A stretch of DNA of 64,000 bases, taken from NCBI RefSeq assembly GCF_007747215.1, contig NZ_CP036273.1, positions 3,952,322-4,016,321 on the forward strand, in the 5' to 3' direction. A program made the position numbers and the translations under genes. Every line of letters starts with the position of its first letter. The first letter of the stretch is position 1. The notes under the pieces were generated by a model, which was not told the DNA's origin, searched no databases, and worked only from the letters and a program-made list of their open reading frames with translations. Below are positions 17,689-27,100 of the stretch, piece after piece. This stretch comes from Urbifossiella limnaea (GTDB lineage Bacteria; Planctomycetota; Planctomycetia; Gemmatales; Gemmataceae).

Positions 17689-18294
17689 ATGACCACGACC
17701 GCGACGAACGGGCGGCCCCAGCGGAAGCAGCTGGCGGACCAGCTCGACCGGCTGGACGGCATCATCGACTGCCTGGCCGACGCGCTGCCGGAGGCCGTCC
17801 GGGACGCCGTCCAGGAGGGGACCCGTGAGGCCCTGCGGCAGCTGCTCGCCGAGGCCCTGGCCAGCCCGGAGACGGTGGCCCTGATCCGCCGGGCCGTGAC
17901 CCCGGACGGGGCGGCGCCGGCCGCCCCGGCCCCGGCCGGGCGGGCGGCCGCGTTCCTGGCCCGCTGCCGGAGCCGACTCGCCGGCGCCGCCCGGGCCGCC
18001 GGGCGGGTGTTGACGGTGGTGAGGGCGCGGGTGGCCGCGGCCGCCGCCGGGGCGAAGGCCCGGGCCGCCGGGGTCGTCCGCCGGGCGCGGGCGGTGGCCG
18101 CCGTTGCCCGCATCGGGTGGGAAGTCAAGAAGGCGGCGGCGGTCGCGGCCGGGGTGGGGGTGGCGGTGGCCGGGGTGGCCCTCGTCAGCCACCCGGTGGC
18201 GACCGTCCTGAGCGGGGTCGGGGCGGCCGGGATGGCGTTCGCGGTCCAGCTCGGGCTGTGGGCGCGCGGGGTCGCGCGGCGGCTCACCGGCTGA
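17689..18294 (+). CDS. Membrane-anchored helical protein of the cassette
   Basis: 201 residues from ATG 17689, preceded by GAGGAGA. The first 70 residues are helical (QLADQLDRLDGIIDCLADAL). A long Ala/Arg-rich basic helix follows, then one strong hydrophobic segment near residues 145-185 (VAVAGVALVSHPVATVLSG). No enzyme motif. It parallels the preceding gene in layout and is last in the plus-strand run, 139 bp before a strong terminator. Confidence 0.65.
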   Translation: MTTTATNGRPQRKQLADQLDRLDGIIDCLADALPEAVRDAVQEGTREALRQLLAEALASPETVALIRRAVTPDGAAPAAPAPAGRAAAFLARCRSRLAGAARAAGRVLTVVRARVAAAAAGAKARAAGVVRRARAVAAVARIGWEVKKAAAVAAGVGVAVAGVALVSHPVATVLSGVGAAGMAFAVQLGLWARGVARRLTG

Positions 18295-18432
18295 CGCCGC
18301 ACCCGCGGGACGCGTCCCGGTGGAAGCACGACGACGGCCGGTCCGGCGGCGGGTGCGATCGAGCGCCCGCCGGCCAGCCCGCGCATCGTAAGCACCCCTC
18401 CCTTCGCCGACCCGCGCACGAACCCGAAGTGA

Positions 18433-18463
18433 CCCACTCCTCCGCCACCGGCGGGGGAGTGGG
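18433..18463 (+). terminator. Rho-independent terminator after the MoxR-VWA cassette
   Basis: A 14-bp stem (18433-18446 with 18450-18463) has the three-base loop ACC and is followed at 18471 by TTTTCCTTT. It lies between convergent genes in the 379-bp gap 18295-18673. I see nothing else clear in that gap. Confidence 0.75.
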
Positions 18464-18673
18464 GCTGGACTTTTCCTTTAGCCTTTAGCGGGAGACACCC
18501 GCCGACTCCGGCAGCCGGCCGCCCGATTGTGGACACGTTCCGGGCCGCCCGCCGGCGGCTCCAACCGCGAACCTCCGTTGTGTCGGGCGCGAGCCACCGG
18601 ACGCTCCCTCGCCGCGCGGTCACCAGCGCGTCCACGGGACCGGGGTCGGATGCCCCGGCGGGCGAAGGCCGAA

Positions 18674-19876
18674 TCACCGCCCGCCGGGGTCGAGTTTGGC
18701 GGCCTGGGCGAGGTCGGCCTCGGCCTTCGCCCGCTCCCCCGTGGCCCGGTAGCACTCCGCCCGCAACCGGAAGGCGTCGGCCCCGAACGGGAACAGCCGG
18801 ATCGCCTCGGTCAGGTCGGCAACCGCCCGGGCGTGGTCCCGCTGGGACCGGTACCCGATGGCCCGGTTGTAGTACGCGGCCGAGAGGTCGTGGCCGTCCG
18901 GTGGCTCGGCCCGGCCCGGGCGGGTCTGGAGCTCGATCACCCGGGTGAAGTCGGCGACCGCGTCGGCGTACGCCCGGGCGTCTAGCTGGGCCTGCCCCCG
19001 CCCGAAGTACGCCGCGTGCCGGCCCGGGTCCAGGGCGGCCGCCTTCCCGTACCCCTCGACCGCGGCCGCCGGGGACCCGGCCTTCCGGAGGGCGTCGGCC
19101 TCCCGCACCAGCCGAGCGTACCGGTCGATCGACCGGTCGGCCGCCACGTGCCGGGCGACCACGAACCCGCCGGCCAGCCCGAGGAGGGCGGTGACCACCG
19201 CCACCCCCTTGCGGATCTCCGGCTCGGGCATGACGTCGGCGGCGGGGTCGTTGTGCGCGCCGACGAGCCCCCCGACCGCCCCGCAGACGGCCCCGACCGC
19301 ACTCCCGGCCACCCCGCCGGCCGCGGCGGCGAGGAGCCCGAGGCCGAGGAGGACGATGGGCGCGGGGGCGGGCAGGTCGACCCCGTCCCAGCCGCCGAGC
19401 ACCCAGTACAGCACGGGGACGGCGAGCACCGCGGCGCCCAGCGCCCACCGCCCGACCCGAGCTCCGACACCGCCGCCCTCGACCGCCCACTCCCGGTACC
19501 GGTCGAAGTCGAGTCCGGCCGCCGCCGCGGCCGGCGCTGCCCCGACCACGCCCGCGGCGACCGTCTCCCGGTCCGGCGCGTCGGCCGGTGGCAGGGAGGC
19601 GGTTCCGACCGCCGCCAGGTAAGGCCGGCAGCCGTCGAGGAACTGGCCGACGCAGGCGAGGGCGGGCAGCCCGCTCCCGCCGAGCCCGTCGGCCAGGTAG
19701 GACGGGCCGGGGTACCCGGCCGCCCGGAGCCAAGCGGCCGCGGCCCCGCTCGCCAGGTGAGCATGCGCCTCCTGCGGGAACACCTCGCAGAGCAGGATCA
19801 GTTCCGCGAGGTCGGCGGCGTGCCGGTCGGGGCGGAACGGAAAGGCGTCGGCGGCCACACGCGGGGTCGGGGTCAT
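18674..19876 (-). CDS. Membrane protein with C-terminal TPR repeats
   Basis: 400 residues from ATG 19876. An N-terminal ~150-residue helical domain (AELILLCEVFPQEAHAHLA) is followed by three hydrophobic segments near residues 150-260: LGAAVLAVPVLYWVLGG, APIVLLGLGLLAAAAGG and VVTALLGLAGGFVVA. The last 130 residues are TPR repeats, for example GHDLSAAYYNRAIGYRSQRD and ADAFRLRAECYRATGE, with the alanine and tyrosine spacing typical of TPRs. The repeats probably serve protein docking at the membrane. It is convergent with the cassette and divergent from the XRE regulator. No catalytic domain was seen. Confidence 0.82.
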   Translation of the reverse strand: MTPTPRVAADAFPFRPDRHAADLAELILLCEVFPQEAHAHLASGAAAAWLRAAGYPGPSYLADGLGGSGLPALACVGQFLDGCRPYLAAVGTASLPPADAPDRETVAAGVVGAAPAAAAAGLDFDRYREWAVEGGGVGARVGRWALGAAVLAVPVLYWVLGGWDGVDLPAPAPIVLLGLGLLAAAAGGVAGSAVGAVCGAVGGLVGAHNDPAADVMPEPEIRKGVAVVTALLGLAGGFVVARHVAADRSIDRYARLVREADALRKAGSPAAAVEGYGKAAALDPGRHAAYFGRGQAQLDARAYADAVADFTRVIELQTRPGRAEPPDGHDLSAAYYNRAIGYRSQRDHARAVADLTEAIRLFPFGADAFRLRAECYRATGERAKAEADLAQAAKLDPGGR

Positions 19877-20046
19877 GGGCGGACACGCGGGTACGGGGCA
19901 CGGGACGGACCCGGCCGGGGACACGCCCGGGTCGTCCGGTACGTTACCGCAGCCGGCCGTCCCGGTCCAGAATAACTGATAATTCCTTCTGTGGTTTACG
20001 CCGGCGATCCGCGGTCGGATGCGGCCTTCCCCGTCCGGGAGGCCGC
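19877..20046. promoter_or_regulatory. Divergent promoter region between TPR and XRE genes
   Basis: 170 bp between two divergent starts. It contains an AT-rich core around 19968-19990 (AGAATAACTGATAATTCC) unlike its GC-rich surroundings. This is the natural place for promoters of both genes and for autoregulation by the XRE protein. No exact -35/-10 pair can be assigned. Confidence 0.35.
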
Positions 20047-20361
20047 GTGGACCCGTCGGAGCTGTCGACCCGGTTCGGCCGGGCGGTCCGCCGCCTCCGG
20101 CTGGCGGCACGGCTCAGCCAGGAGACCCTGGCCGAGGCCGCCGGTCTCCACGCCACCCACGTCAGCCTGTTCGAGCGCGGCCGGGGGATGCCGACCCTGC
20201 GGGTGATCCACGGGCTGGCGGCCGGGCTCGGGCTGACCATGGCCGGGTTGATGGCCGCGGTCGAGCACGACGACCCGGCGGAGGACCCCCCGCCCATTCC
20301 CCGCGGCCGGCCGAAGCGGCCCGGGAGCGGTAAGAAGCCCCCGCGTTCGGCCGGCGAGTAG
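20047..20361 (+). CDS. XRE-family HTH transcriptional regulator
   Basis: 104 residues from GTG 20047, which has GGGAGG 5 bp upstream. A helix-turn-helix of the Cro/C1 type fills residues ~10-65: RRLRLAARLSQETLAEAAGL, HATHVSLFERGRGMPTL, then VIHGLAAGLGLTM. The C-terminal 35 residues are basic and proline-rich. No ligand or peptidase domain is present. It is divergent from the membrane-TPR gene and next to the MoxR-VWA cassette, so it may regulate one or both. Confidence 0.9.
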   Translation: MDPSELSTRFGRAVRRLRLAARLSQETLAEAAGLHATHVSLFERGRGMPTLRVIHGLAAGLGLTMAGLMAAVEHDDPAEDPPPIPRGRPKRPGSGKKPPRSAGE

Positions 20362-20891
20362 GCCGCGGCCCGGCTGCCACCGACCCGGAGACCCCGCCGG
20401 CGCCGGGTCGCGCTCGGGGCGTGTCTACACGTCGTGGACCGGGTCGTTATCTCGGTCGGGTGACGCCCGTCCGCTGGGACGCGCGCCCGCGGCAGAGGGA
20501 TGGCGCGGAGCCGATCACGGCCGGGTGTGGTTCACGTGCGGACGCCGCGGAGACACCTTCCGGGATGTCGCGAAGCGCGACCCCGCCACGGGTCGTCCAC
20601 CACGTCGTCAAGGCCGATCGTGGTGACGTTTCGGACCGACTGCGGGCGAGGTCGTCGTTGACCCTTGCTACCAGGGCGGGACCGACCCGGTGGAACGGGG
20701 CTCTCTGGCCGCCTACTCAACTGCTTCAGGGGGTATACTCGGGGCAAGTACGACACCGCTACGTCCCCTCGGGCGAGGTGACGAAGAACGCAACCGTTCT
20801 CCTCGGGACACACCTCGATCGCCTGGCTGGGGGCCGGTGTGCCCTGACCGGCGGCTGGCGCCCCCGCCACCGGCCGCCGGTATGGCTGCCC
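20362..20891. other. 530-bp gap, no gene recognised
   Basis: I see no coding frame with typical codon use and no RNA gene. It separates the XRE gene from a truncated Calx-beta gene and may be a boundary between separately acquired segments. Confidence 0.5.
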
Positions 20892-21446
20892 TCAATGTTC
20901 GTTCAGGAGGGTGCCGACGCCGCGGTTCCTGGTGACGAGCGAGTTCGTACTGCTGTCGAACAGGTCGAGGTAGAAGTACTCGTCGGCCTCCCGCTTGCCG
21001 TCGCCCTCCACCTCGACGGTGATGGTCTTGGTCGTGTCGCCGGGGGCGAAGGTCAGTGTCCCGGTCCTGGCGACGTAGTCACCGTCGCTCGTCGTCGCCG
21101 TTCCGCTCACGGTGCGGAACGACATCGTCACCGGCCGGTCGTGGGCGGCCGAGAGCGTGACCGTGAAGGTGAAGAGCGTCGTCTGCTTGCCGTTGCCCTC
21201 CCGCTGGGTCACGTTGCCGATTCTGATCCGCGGCTCGTCGTCGAGGATGCTTCCGACCCCCCGGCCGTCGCCGATCGTCGCGTTGGTGGCACCCGTGAGG
21301 TTGACGGCGAACGTCTCGTTCGGCTCGGCGAGGCGGTCGCCCCTGACCGCGACTGTGAACGTCTGGCTGGTCCAGCCGGCCGGGATGGTCACGTCCCCGG
21401 ACGCGGCCGTGTAGTCGCCGTCGGCCTTGGTGGACTGCAGTCGTTC
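20892..21446 (-). pseudogene. Calx-beta adhesin-like gene, 5'-truncated remnant
   Basis: About 185 residues of Calx-beta repeat remain: GDYTAASGDVTIPAGWTSQT, then NETFAVNLTGATNATIGDG, DDEPRIRIGNV and a second repeat with DYVARTGTLTFAPGDTTKT. Calx-beta domains occur as Ca-binding repeats in large secreted proteins. The frame is closed by TGA at 21447-21449 just upstream. No start or signal peptide exists and the first repeat begins in its middle, so only the C-terminal end of a large gene survives. It abuts the metal ATPase gene, suggesting a recombination breakpoint near 21447. Confidence 0.8.
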
Positions 21447-21469
21447 TCACCTTCGGTCGTTGAGCCCCG

Positions 21470-23629
21470 TCATCGGCCCGCGCGGAGCAGCCGCAGCGCG
21501 TTCGCAACGACCAGCAGGGTCGCCCCGGAGTCGGCCGCGACCGCCGCCCACATCGACGACACCCCCGCCAGCGTCAGCACCAGGAACACCGCTTTCACGG
21601 TGAGGGCGAAGATGATGTTCTGGCGGATGACGGTGAGGGCACGGCGGGAGTGGCGGACGAGCCAGGGGAGTTTGGTGAGGTCGTCGGACATCAGCGCGAT
21701 GTCGGCGGTCTCGATCGCCGCGTCCGTCCCGATCGCGCCCATCGCAATTCCGATGGTCGCCCGGCCCATCGCGGGGGCGTCGTTCACCCCGTCGCCGACC
21801 ATCGCCACGGAGCCGTACTTCGCTACCAACTCCTCCACCTTCCCCACCTTGTCGGCCGGCAGGAGCTCGGCGTACACCTCGTCCACCCCGGTCGTGCGGG
21901 CGACAGCGTCGGCGGTGCCGCGGTTGTCGCCGGTGAGCATGACGACGTGTTGCACGCCTGCCGCGTGGAGGTCGGCGACCGCCTGTCGCGCCTCCGGGCG
22001 GACGGTGTCGGCCAGAGCGAGGAACCCGCACACGTGCCGGTCGTTGCCGACCACCACCACCGCCTTTCCGGACGAGGCGAGTTCCTCCAGCCGGGCGTGA
22101 ACCTCCGGCGTCTCCTGACCGCGCTCCTCCAGGTAGCGGTGCGACCCGACCCAGTACTCGGTGCCGCGGACACGCCCGGTCGCGCCCTTCCCCGGGAGGA
22201 TGCGGAAGTCCTCGACCTCCGGCACGGCGACGCCGCGTTCCTTGGCGTGTGCCAGGATCGCGTGGGCCAGCGGATGCGTACTTCTCGCCTCCAAGGCCGC
22301 GGCCCGCTCCAGTAACTCGGACTCGGTGTGCCCGGCGAGCGCCACCACCTCGGCGACGGTCGGCCGCCCGCGCGTCAGCGTGCCGGTCTTGTCCAGCGCC
22401 ACGGCGCGGAGGCGGGCTGGCGCCTCGACGAACACCCCGCCCTTCACCAGCACCCCGTTCCGCGCCGCCGCCGCCAGCGCCGCCACGACGCTCACCGGCG
22501 TCGAGATGACCAGCGCGCACGGGCAGGCGATGACCAGCAGCACGAGCGCCCGGTACAGCCAGTCGGCCCACGACGCGCCGAGCGCGAGCGGCGGGACGAG
22601 CAGCACCAGCGCCGCCAGCGCCATCACGGCCGGCGTGTAGTAGCGGGCGAAGGTCTCGACCCACTGCTCGGAGGGCGCCCGCTTCGCCTGCGCCTCGCCG
22701 ACCATGCGGGTGATGCGGGCGAGCGTCGTGTCCGCGGCCGGCTTCGTGGACTCGACCGTCAGCGCGCCGTCGCCGTTGATCGTGCCGGCGTACACCTCGT
22801 CGCCCGGCCCCTTCGGGACGGGTACGCTCTCGCCGGTGATCGGCGCCTGGTCCACGCCGCCCGCGCCGGCGATGACCCGGCCGTCGAGCGGGACGCAGTC
22901 GCCGGGTCGTACCAGGAATCGCGCTCCCACCGGCACCCGGTCCGGCGGCACGGCCTCCTCGCGGCCGTCGGGGTGGACGAGGCGGGCGGCGGGCGGGGTG
23001 AGCGCCATCAGCGCACGGACGGCGTTGCGGGCGCGGCCGACGCTCCAGGCTTCGAGGGCGAGCGAGAGGGCGAACAGGAACGCGACTGTCGCCGCCTCCG
23101 CCCACTGGCCGATGCCGACCGCGCCGGCGACGGCGACGACCATGAGCAGGTTCATGTCCGGGCGGAGGCGGCGGGCGGCGACCCAAGCCTTCGGCAATAC
23201 CGTCCACACGCCGGCGACGATGCCCAGTAAGTACAGCAGGACGACGGCGGCCGGTGTCGCGGCGTTCTCGTCGAGGAATGCGGCGTGGATACCGTCCCGA
23301 GCGGCATGGGCGGCCATCGCGGCGAGGAGGCAGCCGGCGCTTGCCGCGGTGAGGAGTGTGCGCCGGTTCCGCTCCCAGAAGCCCTCGGGGGCGAGGGCCG
23401 TTGACTCGTCACGCCAGGGCTCTGCGGTCATCCCGGACCGTGCTACCGCCTCCGCCACGCGCTCGGTCGGGGCGCCGGCGGCGACGGTCATCTTGGCGTT
23501 GAGTACGTCGAACGCGAGATTCGCCTCGCCGCCGACGACCGGGCCGACCTCGCGCTTGAGAACGGCCACCTCCTCGGCGCAGTCCATCCCGCGGATGCGG
23601 AAAGTGCGCGGCGCGGACTCGGCGCTCAT
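21470..23629 (-). CDS. P1B-type heavy-metal-translocating ATPase
   Basis: 719 residues from ATG 23629. An N-terminal heavy-metal-binding domain starts at FRIRGMDCAEEVAVL; its metal motif is C-x-x-E rather than C-x-x-C. The core follows: TGES actuator loop, membrane metal site ACPCALVIS near residue 366, phosphorylation DKTGT near 411, GDGVNDAPA and eight predicted membrane helices. The CPC motif marks a transition-metal exporter; the organisation is closest to Zn/Cd/Pb/Co pumps (ZntA/CadA), with Cu less likely. It is the last gene of the minus-strand efflux block. The pump would move metal from cytoplasm to periplasm, where the RND complex could expel it. Confidence 0.93.
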   Translation of the reverse strand: MSAESAPRTFRIRGMDCAEEVAVLKREVGPVVGGEANLAFDVLNAKMTVAAGAPTERVAEAVARSGMTAEPWRDESTALAPEGFWERNRRTLLTAASAGCLLAAMAAHAARDGIHAAFLDENAATPAAVVLLYLLGIVAGVWTVLPKAWVAARRLRPDMNLLMVVAVAGAVGIGQWAEAATVAFLFALSLALEAWSVGRARNAVRALMALTPPAARLVHPDGREEAVPPDRVPVGARFLVRPGDCVPLDGRVIAGAGGVDQAPITGESVPVPKGPGDEVYAGTINGDGALTVESTKPAADTTLARITRMVGEAQAKRAPSEQWVETFARYYTPAVMALAALVLLVPPLALGASWADWLYRALVLLVIACPCALVISTPVSVVAALAAAARNGVLVKGGVFVEAPARLRAVALDKTGTLTRGRPTVAEVVALAGHTESELLERAAALEARSTHPLAHAILAHAKERGVAVPEVEDFRILPGKGATGRVRGTEYWVGSHRYLEERGQETPEVHARLEELASSGKAVVVVGNDRHVCGFLALADTVRPEARQAVADLHAAGVQHVVMLTGDNRGTADAVARTTGVDEVYAELLPADKVGKVEELVAKYGSVAMVGDGVNDAPAMGRATIGIAMGAIGTDAAIETADIALMSDDLTKLPWLVRHSRRALTVIRQNIIFALTVKAVFLVLTLAGVSSMWAAVAADSGATLLVVANALRLLRAGR

Positions 23630-23726
23630 CCGGGTGCTCCTGGCGAACGGGCGAACGCCGAGTCGAATCGGGCCGACGTGTGGGAGGCGCCCCCGGCCGG
23701 CGGACGGCCGGGGGCGGACGAGCGGG

Positions 23727-24155
23727 TCACTTCTGCTTGAAGTCGCCCGAATACACCTTCGAGCCGACCTTGCCGCTGACCGTCCCTTCGAGCTTGCCGA
23801 GCTTGTCGAGCCCCTCGGCCTTGCCGACGAACCGGCTGCTCTTCCCCGCCGGGTCGCCCTTGTCCGGGGACGGGGCGGCCTTGACGGTCAGCGCCGGGCT
23901 CTTGAACGCGACCGAGATGCTCTTCGCGTCGATCGCCTTCCGCTTCGCCTTGTGCAGGTCGTCGTGGTCGCCGTAGACGAGCAGGGTCACCGTCCCGGCC
24001 TTGGCGTCCGGGATCACCTCCACGTGGTACTCCTCGTCGCCCCACTCGGCGACCGGCATCTTGTGTGGCCCGACCTCCTGGGCCTGCACGCCGGACGACA
24101 CCACCGCCATCAGGCCGAAGCCCGCGGCGACGACCAGCCCGAACACGTTACGCAT
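23727..24155 (-). CDS. Small exported protein of the metal-efflux block
   Basis: 142 residues from ATG 24155. The signal peptide MRNVFGLVVAAGFGLMAVVS ends near VQAQE. The mature part is small, charged and beta-rich: EWGDEEYHVEVIPDAKAG, TVTLLVYGDHDDLHKA, and a C-terminal lysine-rich stretch. It matches no family that I know. Asp, His and Glu in YGDHDDLH could bind metal. It lies 41 bp after the RND pump gene and 97 bp before the P-type ATPase, so a periplasmic accessory role in metal handling is plausible but unproven. Confidence 0.75.
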   Translation of the reverse strand: MRNVFGLVVAAGFGLMAVVSSGVQAQEVGPHKMPVAEWGDEEYHVEVIPDAKAGTVTLLVYGDHDDLHKAKRKAIDAKSISVAFKSPALTVKAAPSPDKGDPAGKSSRFVGKAEGLDKLGKLEGTVSGKVGSKVYSGDFKQK

Positions 24156-24196
24156 CGTCACGTCCGTCCTCCTGTGATACCTCGGTGCGACCGTCC

Positions 24197-27100
24197 TCAC
24201 GGCCCCGGGTGGGGCCGCGTCTCGTGTCCCGCAGCGGCGGGCGGCGGGGTGTGTTCGTGGGGGGGCGCCGGCGGCGCGTCGTCGAGGCCGTCGGCCGTCT
24301 CGTCGGCGCGGGCCAACTCGACGGCCGCGGTCCCGCTGAACCGCAGGAACAGCCCGGGGCGGATCAGGAACTCGCAGAACGTCGAGGTGATGAGCCCGCC
24401 GAGGATGACCGTCGCCACCGGGTACAGGATTTCCCGCCCCGGCTCCTGCCCGACGACCACCAGCGGAACCAGCGCGATGCCGGCGGTGAGCGCCGTCATC
24501 AGGACGGGCGACAGCCGCTCCAGGCTGCCGCGGAGCACCATCTTCTCGTCGAACTGCTCGCCCTCGTGCCGCATCAGGTGGAGGTAGTGGGTGACGAGCA
24601 GGATGCCGTTGCGGGCCGCGATGCCGCCGAGCGAGATGAACCCGACCAGGCTCGCCACCGTCAGTGTCTGCCCGCTGAGGACCAGCGCCAGCACCCCGCC
24701 GACGAACGCCGTCGGCACGGCGATCAGGATCTGGGCGACGATCCGCCCGGACGGGAACAGCATGTACAGTACGAAGAACATCCCGACGACCGACACCGCC
24801 GACAGGACGGCGATCAGCCGGGTCGCCGCCTTCTGGCTCTGGAACTGCCCGCCGTACTCGACCGTGTACCCCTCCGGGAGCGGCACGTCGGCCGCCACCA
24901 CCCGCTCGATGTCGCCGACGACCGAGGCCAGGTCGCGGCCCAGGGCGTTGCACCGGATCACGATCCGCCGGCGGGCGTCGTCCCGCTTCACCTGGTTGGC
25001 CCCGGCGTCGCCGCCGGTCGGCGGGGTGATGTCGGCCAGGTCCTTGAGCCGCACCTGCTCGCGGCCGCCGGGGAGGTCGAACCGCAGCTCGCCGAGGTTC
25101 GCCACGTCCGCCCGGTACGGCTCCTCCAGCCGCACGAGGAGGTCGAACCGCCGCTGCCCCTCGACCACCTGCGACACCACCTCGCCGTTGAGCGCCACCT
25201 GCACGAAGTTCCCGACCGCCGCGCGGTCCACCCCGTAGAACGCCAGCGCCTCCGGCCGCAGCTTGACGTGGACCTCGTCCACCTTCCGCATCGGTTCGAC
25301 GGCGAGCGAACTCACCCCCGGCACCCCGGCCACGGCCGCCTTGACCTGGTTCGCCACCTTCTCCAGCGTGTCCAGGTCGTCGCCGGTCAGCTTGATGGCG
25401 ACCTGGGCGGTGCTCCCCGAGATCATGTGGCTGATGAGGTGGGCGAGCGGCTGCTCGACCTCCACGTCCACCCCCGGCACAGCGGCCTTCACCCCGTCCT
25501 GGAGCTGGGCGATTATCTCCTTGCGCGACTTCCCGCTGGCCGGGTTGATGACGACGTAGTACTCGGTCGCGTTCGGCGGCTCGGCGTGCTCGTCCAGCTC
25601 GGCCCGGCCGGTCCGGCGGAGGAACGCCAGCACCTCGCCCTTCGGGTTCGCGGCCGACTTCTGGAGCGACCGGAACAGGTCGTCCGCCGACTTGGTCGCG
25701 GCGTTCGAGGCGTCGAGCGACGCGCCCGACGGGAGGGTGACGTTCACCTGCACCACGCCCTCGTCGAACGGCGGGAGGAAGTCGGCCCCGATCGTCGTCA
25801 GCCGCCACGCGGCGTATAAGACCATCAGCCAGGTGACAACCTGGATGGCGCCCTGCCGGCGGACGCTGAACCGGATCAGGTACGCCCCGGCCCACTTGAG
25901 CCCGCGGAGGAGGAACCCGTCGCCGTGGCCGTGGGCCGACCCCGACCGGCCGAGCAGGTAGTACGACAGGACCGGCGTGACGCAGATGGACACGACCAGC
26001 GACGCCAGGATCGACACGATGTAGGCGACACCGAGGGGCGTGAAGAGTCGGCCCTCGATCCCCGAGAGGGCGAACAGCGGCAGGAACACGAGGATGACCA
26101 GGGCGGTGCCGAACACGATGGCCGAGCGGATCTCGACGCTCGCGTCGTAGATCACCTTCAGCGTCGGCCGCGGGTGCGGGAGCTGGCTGTTCTCGCCGAG
26201 CCGGCGGTAGATGTTCTCCACGTCCACGATCGCGTCATCGACTAACTCGCCCATCGCCACCGCGATCCCGCCCAGAGTCATCACGTTGATCGACAGCTCG
26301 ACCCCCGTGACGAGGCCGACGAGCTTGAACACCAGGACCGTTAGCGCGAGCGACAGCGGGATGGCGGTGAGGGAGATGAACGTGGTGCGGAGGTTGAGCA
26401 GGAACAGGAACAGGATGACCAGCACCAGCCCGGCGCCGACGACCAGCGCCTCGCCGACGTTGAACACCCCGCGGTCGATGAAGTCGCGGAGCTGATACAG
26501 GTTGGTCTCGACCAGCACGTCGGGCGGGAGCGTCTTCTCGACGTCCGCCAGCGCCGCCTTCACCCGGTCCGTCAGGTCGCGGGTGTCCACGTGCGGCTGC
26601 TTGGTGATCGTCAGGGCGACGGCCGGGAAGCCGTTGACGGTCGAGTCGCCGCGCTTGACCTGCGCCCCCTCGGCCACCCGTGCCACGTCGCGGAGCAGCA
26701 CCGGGCGGCCGGCAGGCGCCCCGGGCTCTTGCTTCTCCGGCGGCTTCACGGTGATGAGCTTCAGATCGGCGACGACCTGCTTCGTGTCCGGGCCGAGCCT
26801 GCCGATGACGCGGATCGGCGTCTCGAACCCGCCGGCCACCGAGAACCCGCCGGTGTGGTTGACGTTGTTCGCCCGCAGCGCGTCCTCGACCTGCTGGAGG
26901 GAGACGCCGTACTCGGCCAGCTTCACCGGGTCCACGAGCACCTGGTACTGCTTCCGCCCGCCGCCCATGGCGATCACCTGGGCGATGCCGCTGGTCTTCA
27001 GCAGCCGCGGGCGGACGACCCAGTCGGCGAGTGTGCGCAGGGCGAGCTGTCGCTGCGCGTCGGACGGGAAGACGACCTCGCGCGACTGCCCGGCGATCGT

